Shown here in pieces: positions 23,606-31,530 of a stretch of DNA of 40,487 bases. Made by a program: the position numbers and the translations under genes. Position 1 is the first letter of the stretch. Each line of letters opens with the position of its first letter. The notes below the pieces were generated by a model, which searched no databases, was not told the DNA's origin, and saw nothing but the letters and a program-made list of their open reading frames with translations. The stretch is from CAVYPR01 sp052145775 (GTDB lineage: Bacteria; Actinomycetota; Acidimicrobiia; Acidimicrobiales; RAAP-2), in assembly GCA_052145775.1 (NCBI GenBank), contig JBKQNY010000059.1, positions 1 to 40,487 on the forward strand. The letters run 5' to 3'.

Positions 23606-24991
23606 GTGGCCGGCCCGGCCCGGGTGGACCCCCGCCTGCTCGACCGCCTGGCCGAGGTGGTGGGTCGGCCCCACCTCCTCCTCGACCCCGACGTGGTCGT
23701 CTCCTACGTCCTCGACTGGACCGGCCGGTTCGCTGGCTCGGCGCCGGCCGTGGTGCGCCCGGGGTCGACCGGCGAGGTGGCCGACGTCGTGCGGCTCTGC
23801 CGCGCGCACGGGACGGCGCTCGTCCCCCAGGGCGGCAACACCGGCCTGGTGGGCGGCGGGGTCCCGCTCCACGGCGAGGTGGTGCTCTCGCTGCGGCGCC
23901 TGGCCGGCCCCCCCGACTGCGACCGGGCCGCCGGACAGCTCACGGCGCGGTCCGGCACCACCGTGGCCGAGGTGCAGCGCGCCGCGGACGGGGCGGGCTG
24001 GGCCTACGGGGTGGACCTGGCCAGCCGGGGGAGCGCCACGGTGGGGGGCACCGTGGCCACCAACGCCGGCGGGCTCCGCCTTCTCCGCTACGGCGACACC
24101 CGGGCCCAGGTGCTCGGGGTCGAGGCGGTGCTCGGCACGGGCGACGTTGTCTCGCACCTGGGCGGGCTGCTCAAGGACAACACCGGCTATCACCTCCCGT
24201 CCCTCCTCTGCGGCAGCGAGGGCACCCTCGGGGTTGTGACCGCCGCCCGGCTCCGGCTGGTGCCCCCGACCCCGGCCCGGGTGGTGGCCCTCATCGCCTT
24301 CGACGCCACGGCGCCGGCGGTCGGCGCGGCGGCGGCGCTGCGCCGCGGGGTCGAGTCGCTGGCCGCGGCCGAGCTCTTCTTCCGCCCGGGGCTCGAGCTG
24401 GTCCGACACGTGACCGGCGTCGCCGACCCCTTTGACCGGCCGCACGCCGCCTACCTGCTGGTGGAGGCGGCCGGTCGCCGCGACCCCACCGCCGAGCTCG
24501 CCGAGGCCATCGGCTCCATGGAGGGGGTGGGCGATGTGGCCGTGGCCACCGACTCGCTGCGCGCCGCCGAGCTCTGGCGCTACCGCGAGGCGCATCCCGA
24601 GGTGGTGAACTCCCTGGGCGCCCCCCACAAGCTCGACGTGACCCTCCCGGCCGCCGCCCTGACCGACTTCATCGAGCGGGTGCCGTCGGTGGTGGAGGCG
24701 GCCGCGCCGGGCACCGCCACGTGGCTGTGGGGGCACGTGGCCGACGGCAACATCCACGTCAACGTGACCGGGGCGGCACCCGACGACGAGCGGCCTGACG
24801 ACGCCGTCCTGCGGCTGGTGGCCGCCGAGGGCGGCTCCATCAGCGCCGAGCACGGGATCGGGACGGCCAAGCTCCCCTGGCTCCACCTCAACCGCAGCGA
24901 GGCCGAGCTGTCCGCCTTCGGAGCGCTCAAGCGCGCCCTCGACCCGACAGGCGTCCTGAACCCCCACGTCCTGGTGCCGGCGACGCGCTGA
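23606..24991 (+). CDS. FAD-linked 2-hydroxyacid dehydrogenase (GlcD/DLD family)
   Basis: This 461-residue flavoprotein has an N-terminal FAD-binding domain (PQGGNTGLVGGGVP, ATVGGTVATNAGG, GYHLPSLLCGSEGTLGVVT) and a C-terminal substrate domain ending in WGHVADGNIHVNV and AEHGIGTAK. These are hallmarks of D-lactate, D-2-hydroxyglutarate and glycolate dehydrogenases, which pass electrons to flavoprotein or quinone acceptors. The substrate cannot be told from sequence. GTG 23606 has GGAG 7 nt upstream. It stands alone, converging on murD2. Confidence 0.9.
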   Translation: MAGPARVDPRLLDRLAEVVGRPHLLLDPDVVVSYVLDWTGRFAGSAPAVVRPGSTGEVADVVRLCRAHGTALVPQGGNTGLVGGGVPLHGEVVLSLRRLAGPPDCDRAAGQLTARSGTTVAEVQRAADGAGWAYGVDLASRGSATVGGTVATNAGGLRLLRYGDTRAQVLGVEAVLGTGDVVSHLGGLLKDNTGYHLPSLLCGSEGTLGVVTAARLRLVPPTPARVVALIAFDATAPAVGAAAALRRGVESLAAAELFFRPGLELVRHVTGVADPFDRPHAAYLLVEAAGRRDPTAELAEAIGSMEGVGDVAVATDSLRAAELWRYREAHPEVVNSLGAPHKLDVTLPAAALTDFIERVPSVVEAAAPGTATWLWGHVADGNIHVNVTGAAPDDERPDDAVLRLVAAEGGSISAEHGIGTAKLPWLHLNRSEAELSAFGALKRALDPTGVLNPHVLVPATR

Positions 24992-25007
24992 GCGACCCCG
25001 GTCGTCG

Positions 25008-25022
25008 CCCGTCGCCGGCGGG
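25008..25022. terminator. Weak hairpin between convergent genes
   Basis: CCCGTC and GGCGGG can pair (one G-U wobble) around a 3-nt loop in the 31-nt gap between the FAD-linked oxidase and murD2. The stem is short and no U tract is present. Confidence 0.25.
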
Positions 25023-26372
25023 TCAGCCGCTGGCGCAGGAGGCGGCCGCCGCGGCGAAGGCCCCGGCGCGCTCGCGGTAGTCGCGGAACCTCCCGAAGCT
25101 GGGAGCGGCCGGGGAGAGCAGGACCACCCCGTCGGGCCGGGCCCAGGCGAAGCCGGCGGCGGTGGCCGAGGCGAGGTCCGGGCAGTCGACGACCTCGACG
25201 GCCGGCCCGGATGCCCCCTCGAGCGCGGCGCGGATCCTCGGGCCGCTGTCGGGCATGGTGAGCACCAGGGTGGGGGCGCCCCGCCCCGCCACCCCCTCGG
25301 CCAGCGGCTTGTAGTCGATGCCCCGGTCGTAGCCGCCGACCAGGAGGGCCACCCGCCGGCCGTCGAAGGCGTCGAGGGCGGCCAGGGTGGGCAGCACGTT
25401 GGTGGAAAGGCTGTCGTCGACGAAGGTGACCCCTTCGACCGAGGCCACCGGGCGGAGCCGACTTTCGAGGCCCGGGTAGCCGGCCGCCGCCGCGGTCAGG
25501 GCCGCCGGGTCACCGGCCGGCCCCTCCAGGGCGGCGGTGACCCCGAGGGCGGCGAGGCAGGCCCGGGCGATGAGGGCGTTGCGACGGTTGTGGTCCCCGA
25601 GCAGGCCGAGCGCGTCAGCCCAGGCGCCGTCGAGGCCGGGGTCGCGGGCTCCGACCCATCGCACCTCGGCGCCGAGCTGAGAGCGGCGGTCCCGCAGGAG
25701 CGTGCTGTCACCGTCGGCCACGGTGAGCCTGCTCCCCGGCAGCGTGCAGAGTGAGAGCTTGTCGGCGTAGTAGGCCTCGGCGTCGCCGTGCCAGTCGAGG
25801 TGGTCGGCGCCGAGCGAGGTCACGGCCACCACCGGCGGGGCCGACGCCAGGTCGGTGGCCTGGAAGCTCGACACCTCGACCACCCAGAAGTCGTAGTCGT
25901 CGCCGGCCACCGGGTCGTAGGGGGGGAGGCCGATGTTGCCGGCGACGAGGCAGCGGAAGCCGAGGCGGTCGAGCAGGTGGCCGGCGACCGAGGCCGTCGT
26001 GCTCTTGCCCTTGGTCCCGGTGACGCAGACCACGCGGTCGAGGTCGGCCCCTTCCATCCAGAGCCCCAGGCCGCCCACCACGGCCACCCCGGCCTCGTCC
26101 AGCGCCGCCATCTCGGGCCGCCGCCGGCTCACCCCCGGGGTCTTCACGACCACGTCGCACCGGGCGAGGGCTTCCAGCCCACCCGCCGCGGTGGCGAGCA
26201 CGGCGCGGCCTCCGGCCGTCCCGTCGGCCGGGGGGTCGTCGTCGACCAGCACCGGGTCGAGGCCCATGGCGGCGAGCCGCCGGAGGCTGGCGGCCCCCTC
26301 GACCCCGAGCCCCCAGACCCCGACCCGGGCGCCCTGGAGGTCAGACCAGCTGAGCTTCGGCCGCGTAGCCAT
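25023..26372 (-). CDS. murD2: MurD2-type Mur ligase: UDP-MurNAc-L-Ala--L-Glu ligase (predicted)
   Basis: This 449-residue Mur ligase has an N-terminal Rossmann-like UMAG-binding domain (VWGLGVEG), the ATP loop G119-T-K-G-K-S124, the EVSSFQ motif with its following DHLDWH, and a C-terminal ligase domain with DDSLSTNVLPT and GGYDRGIDY. Ordinary MurD typically has DSKATN and GGxDKG at the last two motifs, so this is a divergent MurD. Adjacency to murL identifies it with MurD2, which adds L-Glu rather than D-Glu to UDP-MurNAc-L-Ala. That specificity is inference. Its ATG lies 32 nt inside murL, so the two are translationally coupled. Confidence 0.87.
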   Translation of the reverse strand: MATRPKLSWSDLQGARVGVWGLGVEGAASLRRLAAMGLDPVLVDDDPPADGTAGGRAVLATAAGGLEALARCDVVVKTPGVSRRRPEMAALDEAGVAVVGGLGLWMEGADLDRVVCVTGTKGKSTTASVAGHLLDRLGFRCLVAGNIGLPPYDPVAGDDYDFWVVEVSSFQATDLASAPPVVAVTSLGADHLDWHGDAEAYYADKLSLCTLPGSRLTVADGDSTLLRDRRSQLGAEVRWVGARDPGLDGAWADALGLLGDHNRRNALIARACLAALGVTAALEGPAGDPAALTAAAAGYPGLESRLRPVASVEGVTFVDDSLSTNVLPTLAALDAFDGRRVALLVGGYDRGIDYKPLAEGVAGRGAPTLVLTMPDSGPRIRAALEGASGPAVEVVDCPDLASATAAGFAWARPDGVVLLSPAAPSFGRFRDYRERAGAFAAAAASCASG

Positions 26373-27678
26373 CGGGGACGAAGTGGGGGCCGAGGGGGGC
26401 GAGCAGCTCCGCCGGGTCCTCGCCCGGGCCGGGGGGGCCGACCTCGGCGGCCAGCGAGCGCAGGAGGCCGCTCTGCGCCCGGTCGGGGCGGGCGGCGGCG
26501 AGGCGGAGGGCGGCCCGGCACTCGCGCTCCTCGCCGACGCACTCGAAGGGCTTGGCCCCCCGGCCGAGTGCCAACAGCGCCCGGAACCGTTCGGCCAGGT
26601 CGGGGTCGTCGAGCGGCTCGTGGCCGTCGAAGACGGCGGAGAGCTCGGACGCCGGTAGGAAGGGTGAGAGGATCAGGTCGATGAAGCAGCATTTGTCGCA
26701 CCGCCCGCACCACGCGTCCAGGCGGGCGGCGCGTTCGATGACGAAGGCGCGGTTACAGCTGCGAAAGGCGCGGTGATAGCGGTCGAGAACGGCGAAGCGC
26801 GAGGCCACCCACAGCTCGCTGCGGGCCCGCAGCAAAGAGAAGTAGTCGGGGGCCGGGGCGAAGGTGGAGGCGAGGATCGACCGGAAGCCCTCCTCGAACT
26901 CGATCCCCTTCGACCACTGGTGGTTGACGGCGCGGCCGTCGATCTCCAGGTTGGCGAAGGACGCCGACCATTCGTTCGACATGACCACGGCGTCGCGGCC
27001 GAGGCCCACGGCGGCCAGCACGGCGATGGCCGAGAGGATGCCGGTGACAGGCACGTGGCCGTTCATGAAGCCGAGCTCGGCCGAGCGCAACAAGGAGGAG
27101 TCGATGCCGCGCTCGGCGCGGATCACGTCGAGGCCGGACACCGAGGCCGGGAGCTCGATGGCCTCGAACCGGTCCTGCAGCCTCGACACCACGAAGAGCG
27201 CGGCGCCGGGGTGGCGGCCCCGCACCGCCTCGGCGGTCACGATCGAGTCGATGCCGCCGCCGAAGGGGACGAGCGGGCCGCCGCCGGTGGCGGGGGCGAC
27301 CGGTCCGGGGTCGCGCCCCTCGGGCCCGACGAACTCGGTGGCCGAGAGGTCGAGGCCGTTGCGGTGGGCGAATTCGGCCAGCCCCCCCATATAGAAGGAG
27401 CGCAGGAAGGCCCGCTCGGACGCGGTGGTGGCCAGGTCCCCCAGGTCGACCACCGGCGGCGCCGCGGTCTTGAAGTAGGAGACGCCGGCCAAAAGGAAGA
27501 CCAGCCGGGCCGCGGCCTGAGCGGCGGGACCGCCCCAGTCCCCGTCCGGCCCCACCGTGACCTGCTCGACGAAGGCGCGGTGGCCGACGGTGTAGCGGCA
27601 GGTCAGCCGGCCGCCGGCGGGGTCGAGCTCGTAGCCGTCGTAGCGGAACCGGTCCGCCGGCGCCTGGTGGTGGCCCAT
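26341..27678 (-). CDS. murL: MurL: UDP-MurNAc-L-Ala-L-Glu epimerase
   Basis: This 445-residue protein resembles MurL, described in Xanthomonas, which inverts the terminal L-Glu of UDP-MurNAc-L-Ala-L-Glu to D-Glu in an ATP/Mg-dependent reaction. Visible are a beta-rich N-terminal part, a PP-loop-like nucleotide motif PFGGGIDSIV (G140-S145), the conserved MSNEWSASFAN segment, the basic RSCNRAF stretch, and a cysteine cluster C324-x2-C327-x2-C330-C331 followed by FIDLILSPFL. It overlaps murD2. ATG 27678 is preceded by GAGAGGA. If genuine, it replaces the glutamate racemase route to D-Glu. Confidence 0.85.
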   Translation of the reverse strand: MGHHQAPADRFRYDGYELDPAGGRLTCRYTVGHRAFVEQVTVGPDGDWGGPAAQAAARLVFLLAGVSYFKTAAPPVVDLGDLATTASERAFLRSFYMGGLAEFAHRNGLDLSATEFVGPEGRDPGPVAPATGGGPLVPFGGGIDSIVTAEAVRGRHPGAALFVVSRLQDRFEAIELPASVSGLDVIRAERGIDSSLLRSAELGFMNGHVPVTGILSAIAVLAAVGLGRDAVVMSNEWSASFANLEIDGRAVNHQWSKGIEFEEGFRSILASTFAPAPDYFSLLRARSELWVASRFAVLDRYHRAFRSCNRAFVIERAARLDAWCGRCDKCCFIDLILSPFLPASELSAVFDGHEPLDDPDLAERFRALLALGRGAKPFECVGEERECRAALRLAAARPDRAQSGLLRSLAAEVGPPGPGEDPAELLAPLGPHFVPDGYAAEAQLV

Positions 27679-27727
27679 CGCGTCCTCTCGGGTGCCGCCG
27701 GCGCTCGGGACGGGCGCGGCGGACCCC

Positions 27728-27733
27728 ATGCTA
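27728..27733 (-). promoter_or_regulatory. -10 element for murL-murD2, embedding the pgeF stop
   Basis: TAGCAT on the minus strand begins with the TAG stop codon of pgeF. The predicted start lies about 7 nt later, giving murL a leader of roughly 43 nt with a GAGAGGA ribosome site. murL-murD2 could thus be transcribed separately as well as from pgeF. Confidence 0.35.
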
Positions 27734-28546
27734 CGGCCGCAGCCGGGCCAGGAGACCGAACCGGCCGCACGGCCTAGCGGCTCGGTCACTGAAGAAGAGG
27801 CCGGGGTCGCCGGTGGTCACCTCGGCCACCGAGATCCGCTCGGGCCCCACCCCGGCTTGGACCAGCGACCGCCGGTTGGCCTCGCACAGGTCGGCAAGCC
27901 ACCCCCCGTCCCCCGAGGGGCGCACCACCCCCTCGCCTCCACCGAGCGCGTCGCGCAACGCGTCGGCAACCTCGTCGCCCACGCGGTAGGTGTCGGGGGA
28001 GACGGCCGGCCCGATGCCCGCCACCACCCTGGCGGGGTCGGCACCCATCGCGCCCATGGCGTCCAGCGCGGACCGGGCCACCCCGGCCGCCGTTCCCCGC
28101 CATCCGGCGTGGACCGTGGCCAGCACCCCTGCGGCCGGGTCGACCAGCACGAGCGGCACGCAGTCGGCCACCAGGGTCACGAGGACCGGTCCGGGCTCCG
28201 TCGTCACGAGGGCGTCGGCGTCCGGCACGGCGTCGGCCAGGTCCGCCGAGCCCCGCCCGCGCTCGGCGGCCGTGACCACGGCGGCGTTCCGGCCATGGAC
28301 TTGGGCGCCGAACACGAGGTCGGCCGGCGTCGCACCGACGGCCGCCGCCGCCCGGCGGCGGTTCTCGGCCACCGCCGCAGGGTCGTCGCCGACGTGGAAG
28401 GCGAGGTTGAGCGAGCGGTAGGGGCCGGCCGAGACGCCGCCACGCCGCGTGGTCACCACGGCGTCGACCCCCGCCGCCGAGACGGCCGGCCAACGCAGCA
28501 CCGGGAGCCCGCCGGCCCGCTCGAGCCCGGAGGCGGGAGCGCTCAC
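27731..28546 (-). CDS. pgeF: PgeF/YfiH-type peptidoglycan editing factor (laccase-domain protein)
   Basis: This 271-residue protein of the laccase-like YfiH/YlmD family shows AQVHGRN, VTLVADCVPLVLVD, VHAGWRGTAAGV (the conserved His/Cys metal-site residues), GIGPAVSPDTYRVG, DLCEANRRSL and a final FFSDRA/GR. In E. coli PgeF keeps L-Ser or Gly from replacing L-Ala at stem-peptide position 1; relatives show purine nucleoside phosphorylase/deaminase activity. It lies directly upstream of murL-murD2. The start is set at GTG 28546 because a promoter and a 22-codon ORF end there; GTG 28639 is in frame but would place the promoter inside the gene. Confidence 0.85.
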   Translation of the reverse strand: MSAPASGLERAGGLPVLRWPAVSAAGVDAVVTTRRGGVSAGPYRSLNLAFHVGDDPAAVAENRRRAAAAVGATPADLVFGAQVHGRNAAVVTAAERGRGSADLADAVPDADALVTTEPGPVLVTLVADCVPLVLVDPAAGVLATVHAGWRGTAAGVARSALDAMGAMGADPARVVAGIGPAVSPDTYRVGDEVADALRDALGGGEGVVRPSGDGGWLADLCEANRRSLVQAGVGPERISVAEVTTGDPGLFFSDRAARPCGRFGLLARLRP

Positions 28547-28611
28547 CGTGTCCGGCGCCCCGGACGAACGGCGGTCCGCCGGTACAGGTCGCGGCAGGAG
28601 GCCCCGGCCAT
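28543..28611 (-). CDS. 22-codon leaderless upstream ORF of pgeF
   Basis: ATG 28611 lies 6 nt after TAGGCT, the leaderless geometry seen elsewhere in the window. The frame reads MAGASCRDLYRR then TAVRPGRRTR and stops at TGA 28545-28543, overlapping the pgeF GTG (GTGA). It is Arg-rich (7 of 22) with one Cys. It could be a leader peptide that couples or attenuates pgeF translation, or simply the ribosome entry point for a message without a Shine-Dalgarno sequence. Too short for standard gene calling. Confidence 0.45.
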   Translation of the reverse strand: MAGASCRDLYRRTAVRPGRRTR

Positions 28612-28617
28612 GGCCGG

Positions 28618-28623
28618 AGCCTA
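28618..28623 (-). promoter_or_regulatory. -10 element of the pgeF-murL-murD2 operon
   Basis: TAGGCT on the minus strand sits 6 nt before the uORF ATG at 28611, predicting transcription from that base. Confidence 0.45.
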
Positions 28624-28725
28624 TCTCCGGGGTCGCCACGGCCCGCCGGCCCGAACACGCCCGAACTTCACCGCCCCGCCCCGCCCGCCCCGCCCCGGAC
28701 CGGCCGGGCCCGCCGGCGGCCCCGG

Positions 28726-28754
28726 TTGACCCCCTCTACAGGAATAGTTATCAT
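28726..28754 (+). promoter_or_regulatory. Sigma-70 promoter of the metal ABC transporter operon
   Basis: TTGACC (28726-28731) and TATCAT (28749-28754) are separated by exactly 17 nt, the best-formed promoter in the window. The AT-rich run at 28741-28763 stands out in the GC-rich surroundings. Confidence 0.7.
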
Positions 28755-28760
28755 TCTTAA
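28741..28760 (+). promoter_or_regulatory. Candidate Fur-family (Zur/Fur) operator over the -10
   Basis: GGAATAGTTATCATTCTTAA contains the imperfect inverted repeat GAAT-N7-ATTC. Its right half, TTATCATT, is close to the ATTATCA-type half-site of Fur-family regulators. It covers the -10 element, as expected for metal-dependent repression by the regulator encoded at the end of the operon. Confidence 0.55.
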
Positions 28761-28804
28761 AAGTCGACCACCGTCACGGCGTGGGAGAGGAAGCGGAGCA
28801 ACGC

Positions 28805-29752
28805 ATGGGGAATCGGTTCGCTCACCTACGGCGCACGCTGCTGGCCGCGTCGCTCGGCTCGATGGCGGCGGTCGGCGCCATGGCGGCCGCCCCGCTCGCC
28901 GCAGGATCGGCGTCCGCCGCATCACGGGCGATCGTGGCCGTGGGGGCGGAGAACGAGTACGCGGATGTCATCGGCCAGATCGGTGGGAAGGACGTGACGG
29001 TGAACGCCATCATGAGCAATCCCAACACCGACCCGCACACCTTCGAGGCGAGCCCGAGCGTGGCCAAGGTGGTCAGCGCCGCCCAGCTCGTCGTCGACAA
29101 CGGCGTCGGCTACGACTCGTTCATGACAAAGATCATCTCGGCCTCCCCCGACCCCGCCCGCAAGGTCATCACCGTCCAGCACCTTCTCGGCCTACCCGAC
29201 AGCACGAAGAACCCGCACCTGTGGTACACACCGAGCACCATGCCGGCCGTAGCCAAGGCCATCGCCGGAGAGCTGAGCGCGCTCGACCCGTCGGGGGCCT
29301 CGTACTTCGCCGCGAACCTGAAGGCCTTCGACGGCTCGCTCCAGCCATGGCGCACGGCCCTGGCGCAGCTGAAGGCCAGGTTCCCCCGGTTCCCGGTGGC
29401 GGTGACCGAGCCGGTCGGCGACTACATGCTCCAAGCCGCCGGGGCCGACATCGTGACGCCCTGGACGCTGCAGGCCGACATCATGAACGGCGTCGATCCC
29501 TCCCCGCAGGACGTGAGCATCGAGGAGGGCCTCTTCAGCGACCACCGCGTGAAGGTGTTCCTCTACAACCAGCAGGTGACGGACTCGCTGACCCAGACCT
29601 TCCTCGCCGACGCCAAGCAGGCCGGCGTGCCGGTGGTCGGCGTGTACGAGACGATGCCCACCCCCGGGTACGACTACCAGTCGTGGATGCTGGCCGAGGT
29701 GAAGGCGCTCACACGTGCCCTCTCGGCCAAGCAGTCCACGTCGCACCTGTGA
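28805..29752 (+). CDS. Metal ABC transporter substrate-binding protein (ZnuA/MntC family)
   Basis: This 315-residue exported binding protein of the zinc/manganese cluster has a signal peptide with LRRTLLAAS, a hydrophobic stretch and a GSASAA cleavage region. The mature part shows DPHTFEASP and NPHLWYTP (two metal histidines), VTEPVGDY, and a late acidic YETMPT, consistent with a Zn/Mn site. It lacks the His-rich loop of some ZnuA proteins. No cysteine is present, so it is not a lipoprotein, which is unusual for a Gram-positive binding protein. ATG 28805 follows GCGGAG. Zn versus Mn cannot be decided by eye. Confidence 0.88.
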   Translation: MGNRFAHLRRTLLAASLGSMAAVGAMAAAPLAAGSASAASRAIVAVGAENEYADVIGQIGGKDVTVNAIMSNPNTDPHTFEASPSVAKVVSAAQLVVDNGVGYDSFMTKIISASPDPARKVITVQHLLGLPDSTKNPHLWYTPSTMPAVAKAIAGELSALDPSGASYFAANLKAFDGSLQPWRTALAQLKARFPRFPVAVTEPVGDYMLQAAGADIVTPWTLQADIMNGVDPSPQDVSIEEGLFSDHRVKVFLYNQQVTDSLTQTFLADAKQAGVPVVGVYETMPTPGYDYQSWMLAEVKALTRALSAKQSTSHL

Positions 29753-30588
29753 CGACCGGCGGCCCGGCCGCCGGCAACGTCCTCGACGTCGAGGGCATCG
29801 GCGTCTGGCTGTCGGGCCGGGAGATCCTGCGCGACGTGTCCTTCTCGGTACGGCCCGGGGAGTTCACGGGACTGATCGGCTCGAACGGATCGGGCAAGAC
29901 GACCATCTTCCGCGTCGTCCTCGGCCTCCTCGCCCCGACCTCGGGGCGGGTCTTGATCGCCGGGGCCCCGCGCACCCGGCACGACCCGATGGTGGGCTAC
30001 GTCCCCCAGAAGCTGCTCTTCGACCCGGACATGCCGCTGCGGGCCCGCGATGTCGTGGCCCTCGGGCTCGACGGCCACCGCCTGGGCCTGCGGCTGGGCC
30101 ACCGTCGCGCCCACCGGGCCATGGTCGACGAGATGCTGGAGGCGGTCGACGCCTCGTCCTTCGCCGACAGCCGGGTGGGCAACCTCTCCGGCGGCGAGCA
30201 GCAACGGGTGCTCATCGCCCACGCTTTGGTCAGTCGGCCCCGGCTGATCGTCCTCGACGAGCCGCTGGCCAACCTGGACATCGCCAGCGAGCAGGAGATC
30301 GTGGCCCTTCTCGCCCGGATCGCCCGGGAGCAGCAGATCGCCGTCCTCCTGTCGGCCCACGACATGAACCCGCTCCTTCCCGTCATGGACCGCATCATCT
30401 ACCTCGCCGGCGGGCGGGCCGCGTCGGGTACCACCGCCGAGGTGGTCCGGCCCGAGGTGCTCTCGGGTCTCTACGGGCACCACGTCGACGTGCTCCGGGT
30501 GCACGACCGGATCATCGTGGTGGCCGGGGCGACGCCGGGGCCCGAGGTGCCGATCTACGTGCACGGCGACATCGCCTCGATCACCTGA
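29749..30588 (+). CDS. Metal ABC transporter ATP-binding protein
   Basis: This 279-residue ATPase has Walker A GSNGSGKTT, the Q-loop YVPQKLLF, signature LSGGEQQR, Walker B LIVLDEPLANLD and the switch histidine in LLSAHDMN. A C-terminal extension of about 45 residues (VLRVHDRIIVVAG to the end) contains several His residues. GTG 29749 overlaps the binding-protein stop. It should drive uptake through the two permeases that follow. Confidence 0.93.
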   Translation: MTTGGPAAGNVLDVEGIGVWLSGREILRDVSFSVRPGEFTGLIGSNGSGKTTIFRVVLGLLAPTSGRVLIAGAPRTRHDPMVGYVPQKLLFDPDMPLRARDVVALGLDGHRLGLRLGHRRAHRAMVDEMLEAVDASSFADSRVGNLSGGEQQRVLIAHALVSRPRLIVLDEPLANLDIASEQEIVALLARIAREQQIAVLLSAHDMNPLLPVMDRIIYLAGGRAASGTTAEVVRPEVLSGLYGHHVDVLRVHDRIIVVAGATPGPEVPIYVHGDIASIT

Positions 30589-30590
30589 CC

Positions 30591-31526
30591 GTGGACCTCC
30601 ACTGGCTCGTCGAACCCGGCTTCTTCTCGAACGCCACGGTGCGCACCGCCGCGCTGGTCGGCGGCGTCGTCGGCTTCACCTCGGCCGTCGTCGGGATGTT
30701 CACGGTGCTGAGGCGCCAATCCTTCGTCGGCGAGGCGCTGGGTGACGTGGGCGCGACCGGGGGCTCGGGTGCGTACCTCGTCAACGTCAATCCCTTGTGG
30801 GGCTTCGTCGGGGCCGCGCTGGCCGCGGCCGGGATCATCTCGGGGATCGGGACCGAACGCGAGCACGGCCGCGACCTGGCGACTGGCATCGTGCTGGGTG
30901 CGTCCCTCGGCCTGGCCGCCCTCTTCCTCTACTTCGACACCACCCACACCACCACCACGGGAGCGTCGATCACCGTCCTCTTCGGCTCCCTGTTCGTCAT
31001 CGAGAGCTCGACCGTCCCGGTCGTGCTGGTCCTGTCGGCGGTGGTGCTGGTGACGGTGGCCCTCCTCTACCGGCTCCTGCTGCTGACCACGCTGAGCCCC
31101 GACCTGGCGGCCGCCCGGGGGGTGCGGGTGCGCCGCGTCGGCGTCGCCCACCTCCTGGCCATGGGCCTGGCCGTCTCGCTGGCCGCGCTCACCATCGGGG
31201 CCGTGCTCAGCACGGCCCTGTTGATCGGGCCGCCGGCCACGGCCTTGCGGCTGGTGAAGCGCCCCGGCCTGGCCACGTTGGTGGCCGGGGTGATCGGCGT
31301 GGCCGCCACCTGGCTCGGCATCCTGCTCGCCTACGACAGCTACTACTGGCCGCCCAGGACACACGGCTGGCCGGTGAGCTTCCTCATCGTCGCCGTCGTC
31401 TTCGTCCTCTACCTCGCCGCCACGGCGGTCGGCGCCCGGCGCGACCGCCGCAGCCTCGTGCACCGGGCCCTCGAGGGCGAGGCGGCCGGGCCGGCTGCGG
31501 CCGCGGCCGGGTCCGTGGGGCGCTAG
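30591..31526 (+). CDS. Metal ABC transporter permease 1 (ZnuB/MntB family)
   Basis: This 311-residue membrane protein with about eight or nine helices belongs to the ABC-3 permease family. It has the typical early VLRRQSFVGEALGDVG loop that contacts the ATPase, and LLIGPPATALRLVKRPG near the end. GTG 30591 begins 2 nt after the ATPase stop. Its C-terminal 40 residues are a charged and then Ala-rich cytoplasmic tail. Confidence 0.9.
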   Translation: MDLHWLVEPGFFSNATVRTAALVGGVVGFTSAVVGMFTVLRRQSFVGEALGDVGATGGSGAYLVNVNPLWGFVGAALAAAGIISGIGTEREHGRDLATGIVLGASLGLAALFLYFDTTHTTTTGASITVLFGSLFVIESSTVPVVLVLSAVVLVTVALLYRLLLLTTLSPDLAAARGVRVRRVGVAHLLAMGLAVSLAALTIGAVLSTALLIGPPATALRLVKRPGLATLVAGVIGVAATWLGILLAYDSYYWPPRTHGWPVSFLIVAVVFVLYLAATAVGARRDRRSLVHRALEGEAAGPAAAAAGSVGR

Positions 31527-31530
31527 GGCG

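Noticed and set aside
28741..28766. GGAAT near the metal operon read as a SigR-type promoter
   Set aside because: The partner GTT is not at the required 18 nt, and the same bases are better explained by a 17-nt-spaced sigma-70 promoter with a Fur-type operator.
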